Shown: piece by piece, positions 7,861-15,126 of the stretch
Layout of the letters: the number at the start of each line of letters is the position of its first letter
How positions within the stretch are numbered: the stretch's first letter is position 1
From: GCA-002282575 sp964646525
GTDB lineage: Bacteria; Pseudomonadota; Gammaproteobacteria; Thiomicrospirales; Thiomicrospiraceae
Reading direction: 5' to 3'
NCBI GenBank assembly: GCA_964646525.1
Contig: CAZYER010000020.1
Span: 1 to 28,762 of the forward strand
DNA length: 28,762 nt
Made by a program: the position numbers and the translations under genes
The notes under the pieces: generated by a model
Told to the model about the DNA's origin: nothing
The model's database searches: none
The model's input: only the letters and a program-made list of their open reading frames with translations

Positions 7861-8934
7861 TCATTGATGGTATTGAAAACCGTGTTTATGTACCGCATCG
7901 ACATAGGCTTTAACGTGTTCAGGATTAATTTCAGGATGAATACCGTGCCCCAAATTAAACACATGACCCGAATTTGCCGTATGTTGACCAAAGCTGGCTA
8001 AAATACGCGCCACTTCCGCATCAATAATCTCTGGCTGAGCGTAGAGTAAGCCAGGATCCATATTCCCTTGCAAGGCAACCTTATCACCCAAACGTGCGCG
8101 GATATCACCTAGCTCAACCGTCCAATCCAGTCCAACACAATCGGCACCGACAGCAATCTCCTCAATCCACTGACCACCGCCTTTAGTAAAGACAATCAGC
8201 GGTACACGACGACCTTCGGCCTCCTTGGTTAGCCCAGCACTAATCTGCTGCATGTAGCGTAATGAAAACTCACGGAAAGCAGGCGTTGACAGCGCACCAC
8301 CCCAAGTATCAAAAATTTGTACCGCTTGCGCACCTGCCGCAATTTGCGCATTCAAATAACTGGTAACCGACTGTGCTAATTTGTTTAGCAATGCATGCAG
8401 CGTAGCTGGCTCGTTATACATCATCGCTTTGATTTTGGAGAAGGTTTTACTACTGCCACCTTCAACCATATAAGTCGCCAAAGTCCAAGGTGAGCCAGAA
8501 AAGCCAATTAAAGGAACACGACCATTTAATTCGCGACGAATAGTACGCACCGCATCCATGACATACTTAAGTTCCGCTTCAGGATCTGGCACACCAATCT
8601 TATCGACATCGGCTTTACACGTAATAGGACGAGCAAACTGTGGACCTTCACCTTGAGCGAAACTCAGACCCAATCCCATGGCGTCGGGAATGGTGAGAAT
8701 GTCAGAAAATAAAATGGCCGCGTCTAAATCATAGCGCTCTAATGGCTGAATGGTGACCTCACAAGCCAGCTCAGGATTGGTGCATAACGCCATAAAGCTG
8801 CCTGCTTTAGCTCTGGTAGCACGATATTCTGGTAAATAACGACCCGCTTGACGCATCATCCAAACAGGCGTGGTATCGACCGGTTGACGGAGGAGGGCGC
8901 GTAAAAAACGATCATTTTTCAATTCAGCTGACAT
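7861..8934 (-). CDS. hemE: Uroporphyrinogen decarboxylase
   Basis: Haem pathway enzyme converting uroporphyrinogen III to coproporphyrinogen III by four decarboxylations, in the cytoplasm and without cofactor. The N-terminal block RQPVDTTPVWMMRQAGRYLPEYR holds the substrate-binding arginines, followed by DAAILFSDILTIPDAMG with the catalytic aspartate. IGFSGSPWTLATYMVEGG and FNLGHGI near the end are also family hallmarks. I start it at ATG 8934 (357 residues, near E. coli's 354) rather than the GTG five codons upstream, because the family begins around this point. The 170-base gap upstream holds a perfect TATAAT box. Confidence 0.95.
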   Translation of the reverse strand: MSAELKNDRFLRALLRQPVDTTPVWMMRQAGRYLPEYRATRAKAGSFMALCTNPELACEVTIQPLERYDLDAAILFSDILTIPDAMGLGLSFAQGEGPQFARPITCKADVDKIGVPDPEAELKYVMDAVRTIRRELNGRVPLIGFSGSPWTLATYMVEGGSSKTFSKIKAMMYNEPATLHALLNKLAQSVTSYLNAQIAAGAQAVQIFDTWGGALSTPAFREFSLRYMQQISAGLTKEAEGRRVPLIVFTKGGGQWIEEIAVGADCVGLDWTVELGDIRARLGDKVALQGNMDPGLLYAQPEIIDAEVARILASFGQHTANSGHVFNLGHGIHPEINPEHVKAYVDAVHKHGFQYHQ

Positions 8935-9005
8935 AATTAATTTTCTCACAAGGGTCGAAGTTCACGATGCAGCGCACCGAGTTAAGTTTTTTTGACTATC
9001 GCGTT

Positions 9006-9011
9006 ATTATA
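9006..9011 (-). promoter_or_regulatory. Candidate -10 box upstream of hemE
   Basis: A perfect TATAAT on the minus strand lies about 70 bases before the hemE ATG, inside a short perfect inverted repeat (CGTTAT-T-ATAACG, 9002-9014). No good -35 hexamer lies at 16-18 bases, so either an activator is needed or the match is chance. Confidence 0.3.
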
Positions 9012-9103
9012 ACGAGAGATGACCATAAAACCCATAAAGTTAAGGCGTCGCTGAAAAAAGCACACGAACTCTCGGAACGAAAAGCGCATTATACAGACTT
9101 TCT

Positions 9104-9937
9104 TTAGGGATTAGGCTTGGCTTTTGAAAGGCTGTCGTAAAAAGCATCCGCCAGTAAATCAATTTGACCAGGATGCTCCAATGAAGCCACCATATGGTTA
9201 CGGTAAAAGGTAAACTCATCGCGAATTTCAACTGTTTTTCCCTTTAATGCCAACAGCGCTTTTAGATCAAATAATTTTAGAGATTCGTTGGGAATTCTCA
9301 AACTCACCGTATCCATGGTCAAGGAAAAATAGCGTGCCTTTTGTTCCGCGTTTACAATGGTACCACGAACAATTTGGAAGCCTCGACGCTCTCCTGTTAG
9401 TGCTTTTGATTCAACCACTGGAACGCCCATATCCTGAAATTGCCACAAGCCCAATTTTGCTGCCCTAGCACGCGATTCTGCCTGACGGTAACATTGCGCA
9501 TGTAAACTATTGGGCAACTGAGTATTGACCAAAGCAAAGCCGTTTTCTAATAAAGTTAGCGCCAAGTTACGTCCGTCACCCAAATAGGCATGTGCCAAGA
9601 CACGCCCATTTTGAGAGCTTAACTGGTCATACTCAAGATTTAACTGACCTTTACTCCGACGTACCAGCTCACCAACTGCCTGCGCAACCGCTTTACCCAA
9701 GGGTTGTGGCGCACGCAAATGTCGTGCCGCAATCGGAACATGCACACCCGTTAAGGCAACAACCGTATCACCAACGAGGAAGCTGCTGCCATCATAAACC
9801 ACATCAATTTTCACACGCTGATCAATTTTGAGTGGCGCACAATCATCACTTGCAAAAGCCAAAGTCGTCGTACTTGCCCAAAAAGCAAAAAGCCCAGCGA
9901 CAAGAGCTAGGCTTTTTACAGGACGCAATAGGCTCAC
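9104..9937 (-). CDS. Secreted protein with degenerate staphylococcal-nuclease fold
   Basis: 277 residues with an N-terminal signal peptide (hydrophobic 8-28, likely cut near AFAS-DD). Residues about 41-166 align with the staphylococcal nuclease fold (IDVVYDGSSFLVGD, NGRVLAHAYL, LLENGFALVN, AESRARAAKLGLWQ). Most catalytic positions are changed: the DGDT block is DGSS (49-52), the R...VDTPE block is ALTGVHVPI (61-69), and only an arginine like Arg87 remains (Arg112). Nuclease activity is therefore doubtful. Residues about 180-265 look like an OB-type beta domain ending in HPGQIDLL. Cys33 and Cys149 could form a disulfide. It follows the L31 gene by 14 bases; a similar L31-nuclease-homologue pairing is, as I recall, found in Pseudomonas, so the neighbourhood may be old. 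Confidence 0.75.
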   Translation of the reverse strand: MSLLRPVKSLALVAGLFAFWASTTTLAFASDDCAPLKIDQRVKIDVVYDGSSFLVGDTVVALTGVHVPIAARHLRAPQPLGKAVAQAVGELVRRSKGQLNLEYDQLSSQNGRVLAHAYLGDGRNLALTLLENGFALVNTQLPNSLHAQCYRQAESRARAAKLGLWQFQDMGVPVVESKALTGERRGFQIVRGTIVNAEQKARYFSLTMDTVSLRIPNESLKLFDLKALLALKGKTVEIRDEFTFYRNHMVASLEHPGQIDLLADAFYDSLSKAKPNP

Positions 9938-9951
9938 GCAGAGCTCCGCTA

Positions 9952-10191
9952 TTAACGCTTGTAACGGTTGCGGAATTTCTCGATACGACCTTCAGTATCC
10001 ACTAGGGTCTGTTGACCTGTGTAGAAAGGATGAGACGAGCTAGAAACCTCTAAACGCACTAAACCATAAGTTTTACCATCAACATCAATGGTTTGCTTAG
10101 TGTTCATAGTAGAACGCGTAATAAACATATCACCAGTAGTAATGTCTTGGAAAACCACTGGATTGTATTTTGGGTGAATGCCTTCTTTCAT
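9952..10191 (-). CDS. rpmE2: 50S ribosomal protein L31, type B (zinc-free)
   Basis: 79-residue L31 with the family blocks GIHPKYNPVVFQD, SSHPFYTGQQ and DTEGRIEKFRNRY. It has no cysteines, so it is the zinc-independent C-minus (type B) paralogue. In organisms with both forms, the zinc-free copy is usually switched on by Zur under zinc shortage. Here no Zur-like palindrome is visible and the promoter resembles a constitutive sigma-70 site, which suggests it may be the main L31. No zinc-type L31 is in this window. The nuclease-fold gene follows 14 bases later. Confidence 0.93.
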   Translation of the reverse strand: MKEGIHPKYNPVVFQDITTGDMFITRSTMNTKQTIDVDGKTYGLVRLEVSSSSHPFYTGQQTLVDTEGRIEKFRNRYKR

Positions 10192-10229
10192 GGCAAAATC
10201 CTGTTATTTGGTATCTGAAATAAACGAAC

Positions 10230-10258
10230 ATTCTAACGCTAAGCGACTGATTTTGCAA
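10230..10258 (-). promoter_or_regulatory. Sigma-70 promoter for the L31 gene
   Basis: On the minus strand TTGCAA, exactly 17 bases, then TAGAAT (five of six consensus bases in the -10, four of six in the -35). It lies about 40 bases upstream of the L31 ATG and would drive L31 and the following nuclease-fold gene. Confidence 0.6.
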
Positions 10259-10385
10259 CAACCATATCTAGTTAATTACATAAAAATAACCACAATAGAT
10301 GGTAAATTTAACGTTGCTGACCTCTAAAAAACCTTAACGGATGGGCTAAAGATAAAGCGAAACGAGATTTTTTAGCGATGCGCTA

Positions 10386-11624
10386 TTATTTAGCTAAGTT
10401 GGCACAGGTAATCGTTGTCCACCACATAGCTTGCATGTAATAGCTCGAAATTTCTCCCGCATTCATTTGCATGAAGCTAGTCTGCTCAATCTTTCCTTGT
10501 TCAATCGCTAAAACGCAACTCAGTGCTTCACCCATAACACCGGTTTTTTCGATCAACGCGTTCTTGATCGAATCATGCAAGGGCATAGCGGCCATTAAAG
10601 TGGGCATATCCGCGTCCATCAAAGCATCTAAACAAGAAAACAATCCGACCATAAAAAAGCTTTCTCTCTGCGGCAAGGCGGCATGTTCTGCCAATAACTG
10701 TACAAAGCGAGCACGAATCAGGGCTGTTTTGAACAGCTCTGGTGTTTTATCATCTTTACCTGCCAACACCAAAATACTGACCCAACTTTGTAATTTTTGT
10801 AGCCCAAAACGCAATACTGCATCTTTAATGGAGTTAATTTGGATAGTTTCATTGCCAGGATAGCTACGTACAAAAGCTAATAATTTATGGGTTAATCCGA
10901 CATCGTGACCAATAATTTCCGCCAACTCTCCCATATCAATATCAGGGTCATAGACACTGGCCAAAAGATTCAGAATGGCAAGCTTATTGTTGGCTAAGCG
11001 ATGTCCTTTCACAATTTGCGGACGAGCAAAAAAGTAGCCTTGAAAATAATCCATTCCCAAAGCCTTACATAGCTCAAATTGTGGCTGCGTTTCCACTTTT
11101 TCCGCTAGCAAACGAACCGAAGCATTGGTTGCACGAATCGCTTGCACGTGTTGAGGAAGTTGCCGTACACCGACAGCCAGAATATCAATTTTAATAATAT
11201 TCGCCAAGGCAATTAACGGCTTAAACTCATCACTGTAAAAGAAATCATCTAACGCAATGGTATAACCTTTTTCGCGCAGCCCACGTACCGCACTAATCAC
11301 TGCCGGCGTCGGTTGAATCGTCTCTAGCAATTCAATAACCACTTGGTTTATTGGGAAAATACTGTTGTTTTCCGCCAATAAAAACTGTTCTGTAAAATTG
11401 AGAAAGGCTTTTTGGTGTCCGACTAGGTTCGACAAACCGATTTCAGCAAACGCATTCACAATGACCTGCGCTGTAGCAGAGTCTTCAGCGGTTACCGAGG
11501 CTGCATTCTGACCATCCCCATTACGAAAGAGCAACTCATAAGCATAGAGTTGCATCTCACGATTGAAAATGGGTTGCCGACCGACATACACGTCCAGCAA
11601 TTGTTGTTGCGGTTTAATGATCAT
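10386..11624 (-). CDS. EAL-HDOD domain signalling protein
   Basis: 412-residue soluble protein: an EAL-type c-di-GMP phosphodiesterase domain (about 10-205) followed by an HDOD domain (about 206-400), the YuxH/CdgJ architecture. The metal and catalytic positions seem largely kept: Glu30 (in YELLF, where the EAL triad reads ELL), Asn77, Glu98 or Glu101, Asp126-Asp127 (DDFFYS in place of DDFGTG), Lys145, Glu175 and the FQGYFFARP block. Hydrolysis is possible, but the altered DDFG loop leaves room for a binding-only role; some relatives regulate motility without activity. It starts 6 bases after the yggX stop, so it belongs to the mutY-yggX run, an unusual place for it. Confidence 0.88.
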   Translation of the reverse strand: MIIKPQQQLLDVYVGRQPIFNREMQLYAYELLFRNGDGQNAASVTAEDSATAQVIVNAFAEIGLSNLVGHQKAFLNFTEQFLLAENNSIFPINQVVIELLETIQPTPAVISAVRGLREKGYTIALDDFFYSDEFKPLIALANIIKIDILAVGVRQLPQHVQAIRATNASVRLLAEKVETQPQFELCKALGMDYFQGYFFARPQIVKGHRLANNKLAILNLLASVYDPDIDMGELAEIIGHDVGLTHKLLAFVRSYPGNETIQINSIKDAVLRFGLQKLQSWVSILVLAGKDDKTPELFKTALIRARFVQLLAEHAALPQRESFFMVGLFSCLDALMDADMPTLMAAMPLHDSIKNALIEKTGVMGEALSCVLAIEQGKIEQTSFMQMNAGEISSYYMQAMWWTTITCANLAK

Positions 11625-11630
11625 GTTCTG

Positions 11631-11900
11631 TTAACTGGGTTTATAGGCTTCTGGCATAGCAAGGTTAGCATCCCCAAACAAAAACTCTTCCATTTGCTCG
11701 CGCAAAAAAAGTTTAGCCTTAGGATCCATCGAGGACAAACGGTATTCGTTAATCAAAATCGTTTGCTGTGCCAACCACTGCTTCCATGCTTCTGCCGAAA
11801 TTTCGTTGACAATACGTTCGCCCAGTTCACCTGGATAAGGTTGATAAGGCAGGCCATCTGCTTCTTGCTTCAAACGTGCACAAAATACGCGACGACTCAT
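11631..11900 (-). CDS. yggX: Probable Fe(2+)-trafficking protein YggX
   Basis: 89-residue cytoplasmic protein linked in enteric bacteria to iron handling and protection of Fe-S enzymes under oxidative stress. Family blocks are present: RRVFCARLKQEADGL with the single conserved cysteine, PYPGELGERI and WKQWLAQQTILINEYRL. It follows mutY, whose product carries a 4Fe-4S cluster, as in E. coli; here a 72-bp hairpin repeat lies between them. The EAL-HDOD gene follows 6 bases downstream. Confidence 0.93.
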   Translation of the reverse strand: MSRRVFCARLKQEADGLPYQPYPGELGERIVNEISAEAWKQWLAQQTILINEYRLSSMDPKAKLFLREQMEEFLFGDANLAMPEAYKPS

Positions 11901-11949
11901 AATAAACTTCCTTGATACAAGTGAACAAACTAACCTCTACTTACACTAG

Positions 11950-12021
11950 AGGGTTGGGGGGTCTGGGGGAAGGGGTTGCTTATCATGACAGTTAAGACAC
12001 TAGTAAACCCCCTTTCACCAG
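11950..12021. repeat. 72-bp hairpin repeat, copy 2 (REP-like)
   Basis: Begins AGGGTTGGGGGGTCTGGGGG and ends CCCCCTTTCACCAG. Same length and orientation as the copy at 7732-7803. Arms are nearly identical while the loop is unrelated. Stem position 26/60 is T-A in copy 1 and G-C here, a compensating change that favours a conserved folded structure. It starts 21 bases after the mutY stop, in the mutY-yggX gap. Confidence 0.7.
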
Positions 12022-12042
12022 AACTAAAACTAAACGGAAACT

Positions 12043-13104
12043 CTAAAAATTAAACGAAGTCATATTTTTAGAGTCTTCCCAATATTTCAGCAACTTATCT
12101 ACCACAGCGGGTCTAGCGACTGATTGATTTATATGATTAGGATTATACCATAAGCCATTGTTAGACAACTGCTGCTCATGCGCTTTCTGCGTCATGACGA
12201 GAACGTAGGGCGTAATCTGCCATACCTGATGCGTAAAAACATGTTTAATGGGAGTTAATAGTGTAAATGAATCCTTCGAATGCGATAAGGGAGCTTGAGG
12301 CAATTGGTACAAACCACCCCAAATACCCGTTTGTTGTTGAGGTGCTTCTAACCATACCGCACCCTCTGTTGACAGGTGTAAATAAAGACTAACATCATGA
12401 ACAGACTTACTGGCTTTGGTTTTACGCAGCGGCCAAGTGGTAACCGCTTGATCACTCTTTCTAGCGGCACAATCCTTTGTTAAGGGACACTGATCACAGT
12501 TTGGTTTTGACCGCGTACACAGTGTTGCTCCTAAATCCATAATAGCTTGCGTATAAGCCCCAGGACGTGCACGACTCTGCAATTGATCGGCTACTTGCCA
12601 TAAGCGCTGTTGCGCTTCTTTAGATTCAATCGGCAAGGGCAGAGCTAACCAACGCGCTAAAACGCGCTTCACATTGCCATCACAAATGGCGGTGGGTTGT
12701 TGATAGGCGAGCGATAGAATGGCATGTGCAGTTGATTGACCAATACCAGGCAAGCTCATTAACTCAATCGCGCTGCTTGGCAATTTTCCCTGAAAGTCAC
12801 GCACAATGATCTGGGATGCTTTATGCAAATTGCGGCCTCTGGCATAATAGCCTAATCCGCTCCACAAGGCTAACACCTGATCTAAGGACGCACTCGCCAA
12901 GCTATCCACATTAGGAAACTGCGCCATAAAGCGCTCGAAATAGGGAATCACTGTTGCCACTTGGGTTTGTTGTAACATCACCTCTGACACCCACACCCGA
13001 TAAGGTGTAGCAGGGTGTTGCCAAGGCAAATCGTGACGACCATAATGATCGAACCATGCCAATAACCGTTCACTAAAGGAACCTTCTTCCCATGACTGAG
13101 ACAC
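12043..13104 (-). CDS. mutY: Adenine DNA glycosylase MutY
   Basis: Removes adenine mispaired with 8-oxoguanine. 353 residues, like E. coli (350). The catalytic Glu41 lies in VWVSEVMLQQTQV; the helix-hairpin-helix is LPGIGQSTAHAIL (118-130) and is followed by Asp142 in CDGNVKRVLAR. The 4Fe-4S ligands Cys196, Cys203, Cys206 and Cys212 have the exact C-x6-C-x2-C-x5-C spacing. A C-terminal MutT-like recognition domain starts near 230 and has GIWGGLYQLPQ. The start is GTG, and no internal ATG would give a full N-terminus. The GTG lies inside the beginning of the oppositely oriented trmB, so the two genes overlap head to head by 13 bases. Confidence 0.96.
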   Translation of the reverse strand: MSQSWEEGSFSERLLAWFDHYGRHDLPWQHPATPYRVWVSEVMLQQTQVATVIPYFERFMAQFPNVDSLASASLDQVLALWSGLGYYARGRNLHKASQIIVRDFQGKLPSSAIELMSLPGIGQSTAHAILSLAYQQPTAICDGNVKRVLARWLALPLPIESKEAQQRLWQVADQLQSRARPGAYTQAIMDLGATLCTRSKPNCDQCPLTKDCAARKSDQAVTTWPLRKTKASKSVHDVSLYLHLSTEGAVWLEAPQQQTGIWGGLYQLPQAPLSHSKDSFTLLTPIKHVFTHQVWQITPYVLVMTQKAHEQQLSNNGLWYNPNHINQSVARPAVVDKLLKYWEDSKNMTSFNF

Positions 13105-13823
13105 AGAGCCTTCCTCAACCGCAAAACAGCGATACCCCGTATCGCCGTGAAATTAAAAGTTTTGTCCGTCGAGAGGGCAGATGCACCCCCGCACAAGAAA
13201 GAGCCTTAACCGAACTCTTACCGAAATTTGGCATCAATTACCAAGCCGATCACCAACTCAAGTTTACCAAGCTCTTCGCTAATGATAACCCTGTTTGGTG
13301 CGAAATCGGTTTCGGCATGGGGCATAGTTTAGCGCACATGGCCGCTAGCATGCCTGACATTAACTTTATTGGCATCGAAGTGCATCGTCCCGGTGTCGGT
13401 AGCCTGCTGAATCAAGTACAACAGCTTGGCTTAACCAATATTCGTGTCATGAGCCACGATGCCGTGGAAGTCCTCAAGCATATGATTCCTGAGCACAGCC
13501 TAGCACGCGTCTTGTTATTCTTCCCCGATCCTTGGCATAAAACCAAACACCACAAACGTCGCATCGTCCAATTTCCTTTTTTAGAGCTGCTTCATTCACG
13601 ACTCACGCCTGAAGGGGTGTTCCACAGTGCTACAGACTGGCAGGCCTATGCCGAATGGATGCTGGAAATGATGGACGCATTTCCTCATTTCACCAATAGT
13701 GCCGGGCAGGGTAACTATGCCGTCAAACCCAACTATCGCCCCGAAACCAGGTTTGAGCGTCGCGGTCAGCGCTTAGGTCACGGCGTTTGGGATTTGCTCT
13801 ACATCAATCAACCCAAGGCGTAA
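13092..13823 (+). CDS. trmB: tRNA (guanine-N7-)-methyltransferase TrmB
   Basis: Methylates guanine 46 in the variable loop of tRNAs using SAM. 243 residues (E. coli 239), with the family's N-terminal block YRREIKSFVRREGR, SAM loop EIGFGMG at 71-77, GIEVHRPGVG and the catalytic DPWHKTKHHKRR at 146-157; it ends in RRGQRLGHGVWDL. The ATG at 13092 is the first in frame and overlaps the beginning of divergent mutY. The promoter must therefore lie inside the mutY coding region. cysM starts 6 bases after its stop, so both are likely transcribed together. Confidence 0.95.
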   Translation: MTETQSLPQPQNSDTPYRREIKSFVRREGRCTPAQERALTELLPKFGINYQADHQLKFTKLFANDNPVWCEIGFGMGHSLAHMAASMPDINFIGIEVHRPGVGSLLNQVQQLGLTNIRVMSHDAVEVLKHMIPEHSLARVLLFFPDPWHKTKHHKRRIVQFPFLELLHSRLTPEGVFHSATDWQAYAEWMLEMMDAFPHFTNSAGQGNYAVKPNYRPETRFERRGQRLGHGVWDLLYINQPKA

Positions 13824-13829
13824 TGGAAG

Positions 13830-14726
13830 ATGTTCTATCACACACTAGCCGACACCGTTGGCAATACACCACTGGTTCAAATTCAGCGTCTTTATCAAGA
13901 CGCACGTGGCAATGTTATTTTAGCCAAACTTGAAGGCAATAATCCTGCTGGCTCAGTGAAGGATCGTCCTGCTTTTAACATGATTTTACAAGCCGAAAAA
14001 CGCGGCACTATTCGCCCCGGAGACACCCTAATTGAAGCCACCAGCGGCAACACAGGCATTGCTTTAGCGATGGTCTCGGCTATGCGTGGCTATAAAATCA
14101 AACTGATTATGCCCGACAATATGACAAAGGAACGCAAGGATGCTATGGCTGCTTATGGCGCCGAGCTAATTCTTGTTTCACGTGAAACAGGCATGGAAGG
14201 GGCACGAGACTTAGCCTTATCACTGCAAGCGAATGGCGATGGTTTTTTACTCAATCAATTCGCCAATCCCGACAACCCCATGGCGCACTATTTAACAACA
14301 GGCCCTGAAATTTGGCGACAAACCGCTGGCAAGGTCACGCATTTTGTTTCCGCAATGGGTACAACAGGAACCATTATGGGTACCAGCATGTTCTTAAAGG
14401 AGCAAAATCCAGACATTCGCATTATCGGCGTGCAACCTGCCGATGGCGCACAAATTCCCGGTATACGTCGTTGGCCTGCCGAATATTTACCAAGCATTTA
14501 TGATGCTAGACGTGTCGATCGCATTATGGATGTTGAGCAAACCAGCGCTGAAAACACCATGCGTCGCATGGCAAGAGAGGAGGGAATCTTTAGTGGTGTC
14601 TCTTCTGGCGGCGCCATGACCTGCGCCTTACAATTAGCGCAAGAAACCGAAAACGCCTGCATTGTTTGTATTGTCTGCGACCGAGGTGATCGCTACCTAT
14701 CCAGCGGCTTGTTTAACCTGAGCTGA
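13830..14726 (+). CDS. cysM: Cysteine synthase B (O-acetylserine sulfhydrylase B)
   Basis: PLP enzyme making cysteine from O-acetylserine and sulfide or thiosulfate. Lys44 in AGSVKDRP binds PLP; TSGNTG at 71-76 and the glycine loop GTTGTIMG bind substrate and phosphate. The GVQPADGAQIPGIRRW loop and CDRGDRYLSSGLF tail are typical of CysM rather than CysK. At 298 residues it is near E. coli CysM (303). The ribosome site AAGG overlaps the end of trmB. A perfect parS site is embedded in codons 115-120. The last 30 bases overlap the convergent gene at 14697-15125. Confidence 0.94.
   Translation: MFYHTLADTVGNTPLVQIQRLYQDARGNVILAKLEGNNPAGSVKDRPAFNMILQAEKRGTIRPGDTLIEATSGNTGIALAMVSAMRGYKIKLIMPDNMTKERKDAMAAYGAELILVSRETGMEGARDLALSLQANGDGFLLNQFANPDNPMAHYLTTGPEIWRQTAGKVTHFVSAMGTTGTIMGTSMFLKEQNPDIRIIGVQPADGAQIPGIRRWPAEYLPSIYDARRVDRIMDVEQTSAENTMRRMAREEGIFSGVSSGGAMTCALQLAQETENACIVCIVCDRGDRYLSSGLFNLS
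14174..14189. other. parS site (ParB binding), perfect 16-mer, inside cysM
   Basis: TGTTTCACGTGAAACA is the full palindromic consensus bound by chromosomal ParB proteins across bacteria. It encodes part of the segment LVSRET in CysM. Such sites load ParB for chromosome segregation and usually cluster near oriC. A second site with the 14-base core lies at 16156-16169. Confidence 0.93.
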
Positions 14727-15125
14727 CTTAACTTTTGCCAAGAGTTGCGCCATTAATGCCAGCCACTTGGTTAAGCGCGGGTAGTCGGCTTTAATGGCAT
14801 TCACAATTTGTGGCAGTGGCGTCGTCAGTGAAAAGCCGACGGTTTCCACTGCCAACTTCACCAACAGTAAAATCTTTTCCTGATCTAACAAGGGCGAGGG
14901 TTCAAAGTAGCTAACCCTTGCCAATAACACGGCTCGCAAAATCTCTGGCCACAACTCGTGTGGCACTTTGTTTTGATCTATGAGAAACAAATCGATACCA
15001 TTTTCTTCACGCAAGGCAAGCAATTCAGCCAAGGATGTTTTTGCTAGCAAGGCTTCAGCGGCACGTTGTGCGTTAGGCGGCAACTGGCGAATCAAGTAAT
15101 TTTCATACGGATGCAGAAGCGCCAT
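14697..15125 (-). CDS. Unknown small helical protein coupled to the PilZ gene
   Basis: 142 residues, not recognised. It looks soluble and mostly helical, leucine- and alanine-rich, with no signal peptide, membrane segment or cysteine. The start ATG follows the upstream PilZ gene's TGA with a single base between (TGA-A-ATG), so translation is probably coupled and the products may act together. The C-terminal 10 codons overlap cysM tail to tail. The frame is trusted because of the tight coupling and its length without interruption. A c-di-GMP effector partner role is only inferred from context. Confidence 0.65.
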   Translation of the reverse strand: MALLHPYENYLIRQLPPNAQRAAEALLAKTSLAELLALREENGIDLFLIDQNKVPHELWPEILRAVLLARVSYFEPSPLLDQEKILLLVKLAVETVGFSLTTPLPQIVNAIKADYPRLTKWLALMAQLLAKVKSAQVKQAAG

Positions 15126-15126
15126 T

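Noticed and set aside
9104..9937. Active thermonuclease call for the nuclease-fold gene
   Set aside because: The metal-binding and catalytic residues are mostly replaced; only fold-level similarity remains.
10471..10863. 130-codon plus-strand open frame inside the EAL-HDOD gene
   Set aside because: Antisense shadow with no independent signals.
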